Below are positions 32,277 through 43,990 of a stretch of DNA of 64,000 nt, in pieces. Position 1 is the first letter of the stretch. Each line of letters begins with the position of its first letter. A program made the translations under genes and the position numbers. The DNA is from Amorphophallus konjac (Eukaryota > Streptophyta > Magnoliopsida > Alismatales > Araceae), in NCBI GenBank assembly GCA_022559845.1, contig CM040118.1:448258053-448322052 (forward strand), read 5' to 3'. The notes under the pieces were generated by a model. The model searched no databases and had not been told where the DNA came from. It saw only the letters and a list, made by a program, of their open reading frames with translations.

Positions 32277-32963
32277 TTATACCTCTGTGGGGGTAGCAGT
32301 GGGTTTTAACAGGGATTTGAGGGGTAGTGGTGGAGGAATGGTTGATGAAGCAGGGGTGATGACGGGAGCAGGGACTCTGATGAGGGGTTTGTTAGGTGGA
32401 GGCATGGTGGAGGTAGAGGGGATATCACACGGATTATGAAGGATAAGGGGTATGGAAGGTGGAGGTGGAGACGAAGTAGAAGTGGGTAGGGCTTGAAGCG
32501 TGTAATGATTTTGAGGTGGGTGATGGGTAATGAGTGATTTTGAAGGCATTAGTGGTGATATGGTGGAGAAAGACGGGGTTATGTATGGTTGACGGATGAT
32601 AAGGGGTTTAGAAGGCGTAGGGGTAAATGTGGTAGAGGTGGATGGTAAAGTGGGGGAGTGAGAGAAGATGAGAGGGTGTGAAGGCGTAGTGGAGAGTGTC
32701 GGTTGATAGGAGATCGGGGTGCGGATGAGAGGGCGTAATGGTAGTGGAAATGGTGAAGACGATACTGATGCGGGTTGATGAGAGAGAGGTGCTACCCGGG
32801 CAAGGCAAGGGTGTTGCGTGATGATAGGATTGGCGGTAGAAAGAATGGAGGTACTTTCCGGGTGCCACACCTGCTCTCTCCCGACTTCCGGGAAGGATGA
32901 GATGGGGTTAACCTGATGATTGGGCTGTTGGTGCTCCGGTAATGGATTCTGGATTATGTCCAT
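32277..32963 (-). CDS. TE2 proline-rich linker between gag and protease
   Basis: A 228-codon open frame (MDIIQNPLPEHQQPNHQ) of Pro/Ser/Thr-rich low complexity, with repeated PSTSTTFTP-like and PLIR/SLI-type segments. No known domain is seen. It ends in a TGA, TAG or TAA near 32277 just before the protease segment. It corresponds in position to the far longer repeat-expanded ORF of TE4. Confidence 0.5.
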   Translation of the reverse strand: MDIIQNPLPEHQQPNHQVNPISSFPEVGREQVWHPESTSILSTANPIITQHPCLARVAPLSHQPASVSSSPFPLPLRPLIRTPISYQPTLSTTPSHPLIFSHSPTLPSTSTTFTPTPSKPLIIRQPYITPSFSTISPLMPSKSLITHHPPQNHYTLQALPTSTSSPPPPSIPLILHNPCDIPSTSTMPPPNKPLIRVPAPVITPASSTIPPPLPLKSLLKPTATPTEV

Positions 32964-33056
32964 GTTGGGCTGTTGTTGTGGGGCCTGTTGAGGCTGCTGT
33001 TGTTGTTGTGGTTGCTGCTGATGCTGCTGTTGTAACTACTACTGTTGTAACTGCTG

Positions 33057-34897
33057 CTATTGTAACTGCTGCTGTGGCCTATGAGGAGGTCTCCTAGCCT
33101 TGAGAGCGGCGACGTATCGTCTCATTTCATCCCAATCTATTTGATGTTCATCATTCATATCGTGGATGTAATCTTTGAAATGGAAGCAGTAATCTACTGT
33201 GTGTCCTGGCTGCATGTGGTAGACGCAGTATTTGGAGGTATCAACATTCGGGGGCCACACGGGCCTTTCCCTGGGTAGCACAAGTATGTTTGAGGCCATG
33301 AGGGCGTTGAAAATATCCGCCAGAGTTTCTAGCAACGGTGGATAGTAGGCTCTCTTGGGACCGACCGGCCTCCTTTGTTGCTGTTGGGGACCATAATTCC
33401 CTGGGGGTGGAACTTGGTTGTACTGAAGTGGTGGTTGTTGTTGCTGAGGTTGTGGTTGTTGTTGCTGGGGTTGAAGTAATGGAGGCATATTATCCTGGGG
33501 TGGATTATTTTGGGGTGGAGGACGAAGAGGGAAAGGACCTGGTTGGAGGGAAGTCGGGGCATTTGTGGAGGCCTTGGGTTGACTGCATAGTTGGCATTGT
33601 TGACCGCACCCACTTGCTCATTTGTCACGACCCCTTCTGTGGCTCCGCCCGGGACACCAGCGCCTGTCTTTCTGACCACTTTGGGCTTCGGCGACTCAAA
33701 CATGTTCATAATGGGGGAGTCTTTTAACTGGGTTTGGATGTACCGGGCCCTTTCATAGAGTTCCTCCATTGTAGTAAGTTTATTCATGGCCAGGACGTGT
33801 CTGAACTGTGGGGTTGCATTAGACACAATCATCTTCACTTGTTCGGGCTCGGAGAGGGTATCCCTTATTCTTTCCGCCAGAGACCTCCATCTATCAGCAT
33901 AGCGGACAAAATCCTCGTCGGGCTTCATCTTTTCGGCCACTAGGTCGGTAATGGAGAGTGAGGGACCGACCCTATCCCTATATTTCTGCAAGAACCTTCT
34001 CTGGACTATTTCAAAATTCTCGGCCTCGCGGGGCTCCAAAGAATAGAACCACTCTAGCGCGGGACCATCCAATGATCTCCGAAAGAGGTATGCCAGGGAC
34101 CTCTGATCGTTTTGCCAATAGGAGGACTCATACATGAAATCCTTGAGGTGAATGAAGGGGTTGCCGGTACCATTGTATCTGCGGTACGTGGGCATTTCGG
34201 AGGGAGGAAGATGAATGACGGGAAGGATTGGCAAAGCAACCTCCGGGGTGGCTTTCACGTCCACCATTCTTCTCAGATTTTGAAACTGCTCGTCCATGCG
34301 ATTGAACCTATTGAGGAGTGATTGGGCGAGCTCCTCTGGAGGTGAAGGTGGCACTTGCCACTGGGGGAGAAACTGTCTCCCGGAGACTTGAGGGAGGAAC
34401 CCCGAATGAGAGGGAGCTGCCGGACCGCCGACAGTCGGCCCTGGCTGAAGCGGTATGTGGGGAACAACGGGAGTTTGAGATTGTGACAGGAACTGGAATG
34501 AGGGTGGTTGTTGGCTCGCTTGTCCTTGAAGCGAGGGAGACTGGATGGCTTGCGCCAATGAAGGAGATGGAATGGCCTACACGGACTCTTGGAGAGGTGC
34601 GATGGCCGGAGTTGATTCCTGGGGCGTGGGGGAAACAAATTTCCCCTTCAGAATGGCCTGGAAGGCCCGGAGCTGTTCAGAGGTAAGCTCCGTGTTGGCG
34701 AGGATGCCCAGTAAGGAAGAGATATCCTGTGGTGGGGATGTATCCCCAGCAATAACATGCACCTCATGCGAGGGCTCATGAGAAGGACCCGAGTCCATAG
34801 CATAGACTCGCGGGTCGGCTGACAAACCACGACTAGGGTGGTTCTCCTCAAAAGACTCGTGAGCCATGCTCACAGTTTTCCCAGAACGCAAAAACAT
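33057..34897 (-). CDS. TE2 gag (broken)
   Basis: The frame starts at 34897 (MFLRSGKTVSMAHESFEE), stops at a TAG near 34575 where CAG is likely ancestral, and continues at 34558-33329 with the retrotransposon gag domain (RRFLQKYRDRVGPSLSITDL, VKMIVSNATPQFRHVL). A frame change near 33480 leads into a Gln-rich segment and a CCHC-like knuckle (CVYHMQPGHTVDYC) at 33488-33057, of the type found in Tat gags. Gag forms the particle that packages element RNA. Gln-rich codon repeats (CAA/CAG) at 33480-33370 and 33060-32960 probably caused the slippage. Confidence 0.85.
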
Positions 34898-35468
34898 ACA
34901 CTAGCAAGCAGGTAGCAGAGATTATCAAACAAGTGGATGCCTTTACGCCTTTTTTGTGTTTTGATTTTGATGATTTTTTTGTGCTTTTAGCGAGATCCGA
35001 AGTTCACACAAAATAGGGACCCTAGTTTATTTTTGTTTCACCGCCGTGTCAGCTAGGGTCTCTCGTCTCACCACGAATGGGATGACTAACTCCGAAGAAC
35101 TTCAATGGTACAACCAGCCCAGTGAACGAAGAGGAGATTCTTCGATGTCGGGGACTTACGGAGGTCCCAGTGGAGGAGATTCTAGTCCGTTGAGAGGAAT
35201 TCTCAAGCGGAGAGTCCTTCCTTCACCGGGAAAGGGTGATCCTTAGAAAAAATGAAAAAGGATATAAAAGAGGGATGGATGTATGCAATGGAATGCTGAC
35301 AGAGATATAGAGTAAGAAAACAACAGAAATAACAAACATATAATAAACACCCAACCAATCACAATTGACAGTGCTGCCGTGAGCACAACGGGGGCGCGCG
35401 AGGGCGCCAAGGTGGAGAGGCACGAACAGTGCCGAACTTGCAAGGGTAGCCAAAAGGAAGCAGTAGAC

Positions 35469-35486
35469 GTCCCACCGTGATCGCCA
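35469..35486 (-). promoter_or_regulatory. TE2 primer-binding site
   Basis: The minus strand reads TGGCGATCACGGTGGGAC just inside the 5' LTR, of the TGGCGAYTC/GATC class used by Ogre/Tat elements. Confidence 0.75.
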
Positions 35487-35686
35487 ATCTGTGAGCGACG
35501 TCACGCGGTTCGGAGATGAAGACGGAGAGGGCAGAGCACGCGGGCTCCTCTTTTACTTTTATCCTGGTGCTTTAAGCTACAACACAAAGAGATCAAGAGA
35601 GAAGAGAGAAGGGGCCACCACGGGAGATTGCTCCGGCGGGGTGAGCGGGACAGATATAATGCAAAAATCAAATAACGGAAATTGAA

Positions 35687-36110
35687 ACGGCCATTGCGGG
35701 AAGCAACTCATCGCGGCCTCGAGAATATAACAGTTGGAAGAATAACACGTAATATAATGGCGGGAATTTAAACGGCCATTGCGGGAGATGACCCTCCGCG
35801 GCCTCGAGAATATAACAGATATAAGAGACAGATATGAAGAATAACACGTAATATAATGACAGAAATTTAAACGGCCATTGCGGGAGATGACCCTCCGCGG
35901 CCTCGAGAATATAACAGATATAAGAGACAGATACGAGAGTGATGCAGATTATGAAGAATAAAACTTAAACGACCATTGCGGGAAGTAACTCGTCGCGGTC
36001 TCGAGAATATGGCAATTATAAGAGACAAATGTGAGAAAGAGGCAGAATATGAATGACAAAAATTAAACGGCCATGGCGGGAAGTAACTCTCCGCGGCCTC
36101 GAGAATATAA
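35687..36110. repeat. 98-bp tandem repeats in TE2 LTR
   Basis: Five copies keyed by ACGGCCATTGCGGG and GCGGCCTCGAGAATAT, starting near 35697, 35772, 35871, 35969 and 36067. They lie downstream of the TATA box in the minus sense (R/U5). Confidence 0.85.
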
Positions 36111-36748
36111 GGTGATCGCCAGGGGTCGAGGACCCCAAAATAGAAAGAGATCATGCCTACCTCAAGAGCGGGAGACGGTGGGTTACTTCTTCCTCTCCTA
36201 CCGGCCGGCCGACGGAGAGGGCTTTCCTCGGTTACCCTTGCAAAACAATAGACAATAAACGAACGGAATTAGAAAACGGCAGTGTAGTAACAATTCCTTG
36301 CAATAAAAGTAACGAGATCGTGACCTGACACACACCTGGTTGGTGTGGTTTTAAACCCCTCTCGGACTCGAGTAGGAGGAAAGTGCGATGACGAATGCAA
36401 GAAGTATGCAAGAGGCGACGCCCTTATGAAGGGAGATAGAGGATGCGGTATGATGAATGTAAAGAACTATAGGGAAAAAGGGGAAGAAATGGCTTATTGG
36501 ATGAGCCGATGGTGAGATCCGGCGGAGCTTCGGCAGCGTGGGGACGACGTGGAAGCGCGGTGGACGAAGACAGCCTTCCTCTCGCGAGCCTGGACACCCG
36601 AGAAGCCGGCAGGACCTCCTCCTACAAAAAGACCCCACGGGTTAGAAAAATGACTCCGGCAGCCTCTGGGCTCCGGCAGCCTATCGGATCGCTTCTTAGC
36701 TCCCTCAGAACTGAGGGGGTGGGCCTCTATTTATAGGGCTCCGGAGGG

Positions 36749-37269
36749 TGGAGGCGTCCAGGACCCTGGACACTTCCATCAGGGCCGAAATAATATTTTA
36801 TTCTATTTTTATTCATTTTTTTTTAATATTTTCGTGGAGACATCCAGGGTCCCGGACGCCTCAATAAGGTCCACCGAACTCCACCGAAAGCCGCACGCGG
36901 TTTGGCACAACGCGTGGTTTTGTGAGTGGCGTCTCGTGATTCGGAAATGGGCGCGTCCAGTTGTCTGGACGCTTCCACAATTAGCTTTTTTCACACACGA
37001 CAAATCATCGGTCGGTGGACGGGGCCCGGTGGGCAAGTTGATGGAGGCGTCCAGAGTCCTGGACGCCTCCAAAAAAAATATTTTTTTTATTTTTGTTTTG
37101 TTTTTATGCCAAAGCTGGCATTTTTGTATTTTTTATATTTGTTTTCATGGAGGCGTCCAGGGGCTGGACGCCTCCATAAATATATATATATATATATATA
37201 TATTGTATTTTTTGTCTTAAAAAATAAATTAAAGTAATGGAGGCGTCCAGGGGCCTGGACGCCTCCATT
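36749..37269. repeat. Palindrome array in TE2 U3
   Basis: Six near-perfect palindromes at about 36749-36780, 36834-36862, 36949-36976, 37041-37070, 37147-37177 and 37236-37269. Core GGAGGCGTCCAGG / CCTGGACGCCTCC; the last has 16-bp arms around two bases. Spacing is 84-115 bp, and all lie upstream of the TATA box. A (TA)n run at 37180-37203 sits between two of them. Confidence 0.92.
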
Positions 37270-37527
37270 AAGACCCCCCGGGTCCGCTGAAAAGGCGTCG
37301 GCAGCTCCCCGGCGGGCACCCTTCCTGGTTCCAGAATTCTTTGGCGTGTCTGAATGGTGTTGATGCCGTCCGAATGCTACAACGAGACGATTCCGGATGC
37401 CGAAAAGGGCGGAAGAAGATTCAAGAAAAGGAAGCACTCAAGTGATTCAAAAATGCGTAAGCCGTCGCGGGACATCGTACAGTAATATGAGACTTTCTCA
37501 GGAGACGTCAGGAAAGGCGTGTCTACA

Positions 37528-39286
37528 CCATGTTATTCATATGTGCATCACCCTATGGTATATTAAATGGCGTTGGGAGAAGGGCAGATTATGTCTATCT
37601 GGAGACCCACTCTGTGCGTGAGGTGATCCAAGGATCCAAGTTCTCTGCCTAGTACCATGAGATCTAGTCATACAACCTTGCATGATTTCAGTGATTAAGT
37701 TACATACTAAGTGCATTGCATTTTAGTGTCCATATGTTGAGGGGGAGATGGTTGTTCTTCTTGAGAAAGGTTCATAACATAGTCTGCTGTATTAGAAAGT
37801 TTTCTTCTGTCTGACTCCAGAGAGTCGACACCCTATAAAAGATAGGCCGGCACCATCACTCAATTTTTCAAACCTCTCACAGCCTTCTCATTTCCTGTGC
37901 TCTGCATTTCTGAAAATATTGCATTAATGTTTCACATGGCCACTGCTCATTCATGTTCTTTACAATTTCAATCCCTACAGTTGCTAAGGGGGAGTGTGTC
38001 CTAGTCACTTATCAAATCTTCACTTCCATGTGGAATGCTTCAAGGGGAGATTCCCTTCTAAGACTATTCCTATTGCCTGACCTCTCTAGCAGTGATCTCC
38101 TGCATTTTATTTTTTCATGGATGTATTAAATAAATTGAGGCTTAAAGTCAACAACCCTCTGAAATCTGAAAACTAGCAACTTGAAGGAGGAACTCCATAG
38201 GCTTACTTCTGATGATGCTTTTCATTATATATGTTCTAATGCTCCTTAGTCTGCCTATCCATCTTCAATGATGATTTTGGTTGATGTACTTCCATTGAGT
38301 ATTGTGATCAAATGACCATATCAAGTGAGACTGATTCAAAGCACTCATTCCAGAGTAATGGTCTGGATTTGCTGAGTAACCGGATGCACTTCACCTGAGA
38401 CGTGAGGTGGTTTGTGTCAAAAGGCAATATCTTGACTATCTCTGATCTGATAAGAGTTTATCTATAAAAAAAAGGCTAGAAGAGCTTAACAGAGCAATGG
38501 CTCATGCCCACCGAGAAACTATCATCATTCACTAATGAAGTAATAGTGGGACAGGCATGAAGTGATAAGCTATCTCTGATCAAAATGAGGCATGATAGAT
38601 AACTACACTGAGTAACTGGGGCATTTGCATCTAACAAATGTGATTCCTCACGTAAAAAGATGTAAGTTAAACTTGACTGTTAGCTCAGCCAGTGTGAAAA
38701 TCAGAGGTGGAAGTTCAGAAAAATTCTCACAATACCAACTTGTTTGACTTCAATACTCATGATGGTCAATCCTGAAAGATCACTGGATCTCATAAGTTAA
38801 ACTGCATGAGGAGTATCAAGAACTTCTGTTCTCTAGTGTGCATCAGCTTTAGTAATCTTGTGTTGAATACTCCTTTGTTAATTGCTTAAATTCTGACAAA
38901 GTTCTTGACTTTAATCCATCTATTCATACATTACTACCATGACATGCTTGTGTGCTGGGAGATATCTGCTTTGAGAGTTGCTCCACTCCTTTCTTTCAAT
39001 ATGTCTTAGTCCTGAATCTTTTCCTTCTAAGCTCAACTTCTTTACTGCTCCTATTGTACACCTCATGTTTTTGCTGATGTCAAACGAGGAGAGAGAGTTA
39101 GTATGTCAAAGGGGAGAGAAAGTTTTGTTGTTATCATGTAGTTTATGTTTAAAATTTGCATAAGTTTATGTGTACACTGCATATCATGTGGTTATGGCCT
39201 AAAATTGCATAAGTTGCCTACTCATATTTGCTGTTAAAACTGTAAGCACAATGACTCATTGTTGCCATCATCAAAAAGGGGGAGAA
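37528..39286 (+). other. TE5 post-pol region with repeated polypurine tracts
   Basis: About 1.76 kb without a clear long frame. GAGGGGGAG-type tracts recur. A stretch at 37545-37620 (GGTATATTAAATGGCG, AAGGGCAG) matches the post-pol region of the other copia at 59850-59900, showing the two are related. Confidence 0.6.
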
Positions 39287-40694
39287 TGCTGTGAAATTAT
39301 GTTTTGATGATGTTACACTATAAGTCATTAGCCAATCTATTTAGAAACTCATGATACTCCCTTCAATTGACTAGGTGTGAAGAGGCTGAACAAAACTTAA
39401 AAGACAGGTCGACCCTAGGTCTTCAAGTGTCGACCTCAGGCCTTCACAGAAGGAACAAAAGCACAAGCGGGTCAACGACATGTCGACCTCACTCCATCAG
39501 GAGGTCGACCTCAGGCTCTCCCAGAGAGCGTTATAAACGGGTTTTTCCATAGCAGTGTCGACCTCACCTCTCAGCAGGTCAACCTCATGCTCCTTCTAGA
39601 AGCCGTCATAAAAGGATTTTTCAAGGAAGTGCCGACCTTAGTCTCTCAAAGTGTCGACCTCATCAAGCTTCCAAATAAAAAGAGTCAACTCCTTTTCATG
39701 AGCGTTCTGCTGTGCCACACAGTGTCGACCTCAATTCTCAGGAGGTCGACCTTAGGATCATTCCAAAAGCCGTTGTAGTCACTCATTTTCAAAGGAGTGT
39801 CGACCTTACCCTATCAGCAGGTCGACCTCACTGAAGAAAATTCTCAAAAGTCTTCTGACAAATCTGACTTCTGGAAAATCGTACGGAGGGCAAAAATGCC
39901 CGACGTAAACCTCTAAAAACACGGATTTTGAGGTATGGAAGAGATACCTAGGAACTCCCAAACGTACCCATCGTCATAAGTGTCTAGAGGACTCCAAGTA
40001 TCTGCCAGTACAACTCCTTGGAAAGGTCTCCCTCACTGCCAGCTATGTCCCCTGCGCCAAGACAACAAGGATTCTGACTGAAGGGAAAAATATCCCTGGA
40101 CAAAGGACATCCTCGCTGCCAACAAAAATTAAAGATCTGCAGGTTTCTTTGGTCAAATATCATTGATAAATCCTACAATTTGAAAATTGCATAACTTCCT
40201 TTTGGAGGGAAAGTTCCCAACTGCTTGAGCCTATAAATTGGACACCTCCTTCTATGATGAAGCTGCTACTGCCATTGCTATTGTGAGCCTGAGGAAGCCT
40301 AGGACGTGGGAATCTGTGAGAAGAAAAAGAAAGAGAGTCTACCCTGTGCATCCAAGAGAAAGTTCTGTAAGAGAGGAGAAAAGAGTGCAGCTAGTCATCT
40401 CCTTCAGCCATCCTACTCTTCAGCAATTGTTCTAATTCACAGCCCTACTGGTTTCTCTTCCATTCTGCTGAAGTGCTTCATTTCGTTCTTTCGTTGTTTT
40501 TCTTCTTCACTTTCAGAACATCGTGTGTGGGGTTTTGTCACCGTGCAAGCTGCAGTTGCAGCATGTGTGTGCGTGTGTTGTTCTTCTTGTTTTCGCTTTA
40601 TTGCTCCTTCGTGGGATTTCATCCCTGTGTGTGTTGAGGACTTGTCCTCGTGTGTGTGTGTGTGTTGGGGCTCGTCCCCGTGTTCAGCTGGTTT

Positions 40695-40739
<45 letters not shown>

Positions 40740-41039
40740 CTTTTGGCCAAAGAGTGGAAGCCTCACCGTATTGGTGAGGGTTGGACGTAGGAGTGCCTTT
40801 GTGCAGCCGAACCACCTTAAAAGTAATGTGTTGTGGTTTGTTCTCCATTTCTTCTATCCCCTCTTCACAGGTGACTTGTGTTATTGTAGAGCACTTCCCA
40901 TCTTTTAGTTCGGATAATCTGCCATCTCACTTTGTTTGTGATAACTACAGTGCTAGCTTCTATAACTTGTTTGTAGAAGTCGAATATTTGATATAGGATC
41001 TATTCACCCCCCCTCTAGATCCTCTCATATCGTCCAACA
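39287..41039 (+). repeat. TE5 3' LTR
   Basis: 1,753 bp. TATA box CTATAAATT at 40231-40239. A (GT)n microsatellite lies at 40700-40737 in the transcribed part. U3 contains the GTCGACCT array. The opposite LTR is not in the window, so the ends rest on TG...CA and on the family-typical ending. Confidence 0.7.
39405..39831 (+). repeat. Paired GTCGACCT array in TE5 U3
   Basis: Pairs of GTGTCGACCTCA and AGGTCGACCTCA about 20 bp apart, repeated at roughly 75-90 bp: 39481-39515, 39554-39588, 39628-39663, 39721-39755 and 39796-39831, with weaker copies at 39405-39440. The GAGGTCGACCTC core is itself a palindrome. A spacer resembling GAAGCCGTTATAAA is repeated too. Confidence 0.85.
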
Positions 41040-41657
41040 GCTGCCACCCTTAGTCGCTGGAGGGGAGGAGGGACGTTCAACCTCTGATGGTCGTAGGCAG
41101 CAGGCAGAGGTTCCTGCAAGCCACTTCCCGACGACGTGTCGTGGAGAGACGATGCCAAACTACTGCGGGGCATGAGGTCTCGACCCAAGGGGCCTTGGGA
41201 AGTTGGTGGCGGCCCTGGATCGCTGGGGAGACGATCCCACGCGTTGAGGAGGTGGCGAGGGAGCTGTCCACGTCGATGCGCGTATGCAGGCCTGTCGAGG
41301 TAGTTCTGCAACTCGGGTGGGGTGAGTTGCGGGGTAGGTTGGGGAGGAGTTATGGCAGTGGCGAGGGTTGTTGTGGAGGGGCTGATGGGGAGGAGAGGGA
41401 TGGCAGGGGGATGGAGGGCACTGGAAGAGGAGAGGGGGCTGGGAGGGTGTGGACTAGGGCTGGGCTGGGTGTGACCTGGACTGGTTGTGGAGGGGCGGTT
41501 GGGATTTTGGAAGGTGGGGGGATTCTAGGGAGGTTCCTTAGATGGGGGCTGAGGTGGCAGGGGATTAGGGAAGCTTTTTGAATTTTTGGAGGAGGGAGGG
41601 AGAGAAAATAGGAGGGTTTCGAATTTGTTCTAGGGGAGGGAAAGGATGTGGAAGAGA
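41040..41657. other. Purine-rich flank left of the CACTA element
   Basis: G/A-rich on the plus strand, hence C/T-rich on the minus strand. Together with 51780-52440 it looks like one region split by the CACTA insertion. A minus-strand Pro-rich frame exists here (41311-41015), but I do not recognise it. Confidence 0.4.
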
Positions 41658-41669
41658 CACTACAAGAAA

Positions 41670-42720
41670 AATCGAAAATACCGACGGAATTTTTCGACGG
41701 AAAAAATTTCGTCGAAAATAAGTCCGAAATTCTATTACTTTCTAACGAAAAATAATCTGTCGGAAATCAGTCGGTAATTACCGACCTATTTCCGACATTT
41801 TACGTTGGTCGAAAATACGTCGAAAAATTTCGACGGAATAAAATTTCGTCGGAAATACGTCAAAAAATTCCGACGTATTTTCGACCTAATTAAATTTCGT
41901 CGGAAAGTGTAGAAATTTATCAACAGTTTCCGATGACATAGAATATGGTCGGAAATATGTTGGAAAGTTTCGACGTATTTCTGACTAAATTATATTCTGT
42001 TTGAATTTTTTGACGTATTTACGACCAAATTCTATTTTGTCGGAAACTCTTCAAATATGATTAATAGCAATATTTTCTGATGGAATAAACTTCCGTCGAA
42101 AATACGTCGAAACTTTCCGACGTATTTTCGACCGAATTAAATTTCGTCGAAAAGCCCAAAAGTAGGAGGAAGTGTAGGTAGCAATTTCCGACGGACACAG
42201 ATGTGGTCGGAAATCCGTCGGAAAGTTTCGACGTATTTCTGACCAACGTTTATTCTGTCAAAAATTGCTGATGTATTACCGACAAATCATTTTTCTGTCG
42301 AAAAATCATGAAATATTTTTTATTAATAGCATTATTTTCTGATGGAAAAATGATTTGTCGGAAATCCGTCGGAAAATTTATCAACAGTTTCCGACGGAAA
42401 AGAATATGGTCGGAAATACGTCGAAACGTTTCGACATATTTCCGACCAAATTATTTACGCTGAAAATTTTTGACGTATTTCCGACAAACCAGTTTTCCGT
42501 CGAAAAATTTTGAAGTGTTTTTCTATTAATAACATTATTTTTCGACGGAATAAAGTTTCGTAAGAAATACGTCGGAAAATTCTGACGTATTTTCGATTGA
42601 ATTAAATTTTGTCGGAAAGCCCTAAAGCACGAGAAAGTGCAGATAGAAATTTATCAACAGTTTCCGAAGGAATCGAATGTGGTCGGAAATACGTCGAAAA
42701 GTTTTGCCTTATTTTTTATA
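41670..42720. repeat. 5' subterminal repeat array of TE6
   Basis: Dozens of degenerate copies of CGACGTATTTCCGACC and its complement GGTCGGAAATACGTCG. Confidence 0.88.
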
Positions 42721-43990
42721 ACTTTATAACTATATTTAAATTATATACTATTTAATATACTTATATATAATTTTATTATAATTAATTAGTAATACATTGT
42801 ACTTAATTATAATTAATATATCATATATATAATATAAAATTTGATTAAGCCCGTGAACACGTTCCAGGATTTATAAAAATGCTATGAAAAATCTGTGGAT
42901 ACTCTACCCAAAAATTCGGTGCCATCACTCTCTCCCACTCTATCCCAACCGGTCGGCAGAGACCGCCACTGTCGGGAGGAGGCCTCGCCACTGTCAAAGC
43001 CACGAAGACCTTATCATTGCCCCCGCGAGGAACCTTAGCTCCCCATCGCCGGTGCCGTCGCTCTCTCCCATTCTAACATTCACAGGTTTCGGAGCGTTCT
43101 CGTGGGTCCCGTGTTACGTTTCCTAAATAAAGTAGAATTTTTCTAAATTATAGATCTTCGGATCTCTAAATAATAAATAATAAAAATAATTTTAGATGTA
43201 ATGATATTTTATATTGAGTGAGATTTTATCATATTAGAAAAATGAATGAATGAGAAAAAATGACAAATGAATAAATGAAAAAAAATGGTGAAAATGGAAA
43301 TGAAAAGAGAAAGAAGGGAAAATAGAAAGAAGGGAAAATAAAAAATGAGAAAAAAAGAGAAAGAAGGGAAAATAAAAAATGAGAAAAATATAAAATTTTG
43401 GGGGTGGGCCCCGTGCCCTAATCCCTCCTCTCCTCCTTCCTCCTCCTCCTCTTGATCTCCCTCTCCTCTCTCACTATCTCACCCCCCTCTCAATCTCTCC
43501 CCCCCTCTCTCTCACCCTCCTTCTTCCCCAGCACCGGCGACGCCGGCAAGCGGCTGCGGCAACCAAGCAAAGTGGTGAGGGCGGCCAAAGCGGAGCTACG
43601 CAGGGACGCCGGTGAGGGGCTAGCGGAGGCGGCAGCGGCCGCAGAGGAGCCCGCAGCGGCTGCGGTGAGCTCCGACAACAGCGGCGGTGAGCTCCGACGA
43701 ACACCCCCCCACCACCGGTATTCCCTTCTCTCCCTCTCCTGTTGGCCCCCCTCCCCGTCTTTGCTCCCGCCCTCTCTCACTCTCACTCTCACACACAAAC
43801 ACACGCACACACAGACACACAAGGAGGAGGAGGGGCTCGGCCCCCTGTCCCTGCTCCCGCCCTCTCTCACTATCACTCAGACACAGAGTTCAGGAGCTCT
43901 TCCCCTCCCCTCACCAGAGTGGCGGCAGCCACTACCACCACCTCCACCACCTCCACCACAACCTCTTCGGCTACTTCCGAGCATGAGAAT
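42720..43990. other. TE6 internal duplicated segment, copy A
   Basis: It runs from AT-rich sequence through GATTAAGCCCGTGAACACG (about 42842) to a C/T-rich block and a GC-rich exon-like stretch. Copy B starts 1,389 bp further right. I see no convincing protein; the frames here are Pro/Ser-rich low complexity. It may be a captured promoter plus first exon of a host gene. Confidence 0.5.

Larger units (their letters stand above)
8560..37527 (-). mobile_element. TE2: large Tat/Ogre-like Ty3-gypsy element, interrupted twice
   Basis: On the minus strand the order is 5' LTR (35490-37527), PBS (35469-35486), gag (34897-33057), Pro-rich linker, protease (32264-31375), G-patch (20635-20400), RT (19773-19226 and 13504-12755), RNase H plus a second archaeal-type RNase H (12751-11525), and integrase (11443-10268). 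A G-patch and dual RNase H are marks of the Tat/Ogre lineage. TE4 interrupts it after codon GGW of the protease/G-patch linker and TE3 interrupts the RT region; the frame resumes exactly on the other side of each. Without the insertions it is about 12.5 kb. No 3' LTR is visible, and many in-frame stops show it cannot move by itself. Confidence 0.85.
35490..37527 (-). repeat. TE2 5' LTR
   Basis: On the minus strand it begins TGTAGACACGCCTTTCC and ends GTCGCTCACA. A TATA box (CTATAAATAG, minus) is at 36727-36736. U3 (37527 to about 36740) contains six palindromes; the transcribed part contains five 98-bp tandem repeats. No second copy is seen on the left side of TE2. Confidence 0.8.
37528..41039 (+). 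mobile_element. TE5: 3' part of a Sirevirus-like Ty1-copia element
   Basis: There is no pol in the window; TE2 abuts its left side. The interior (37528-39286) has several polypurine-like tracts (near 37738, 37984, 38041, 39107 and 39273), a known mark of sireviruses. The LTR at 39287-41039 starts TGCTGTGAAATTATG after AAAAAGGGGGAGAA and ends near CACCCCCCCTCTAG ... CCAACA, the usual Sirevirus LTR ending. Confidence 0.75.

Noticed and set aside
10340..35000. Endogenous pararetrovirus
   Set aside because: Integrase, LTRs, PBS and target-site duplications all indicate LTR retrotransposons; no movement or coat protein features seen.
36800..37220. Overlapping short frames as a gene in the TE2 U3
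   Set aside because: The frames follow the palindromes and poly-T/TA runs; no domain.
40306..40908. 200-codon frame with Val/Cys runs
   Set aside because: It lies within the TE5 LTR and is mostly the (GT)n microsatellite.
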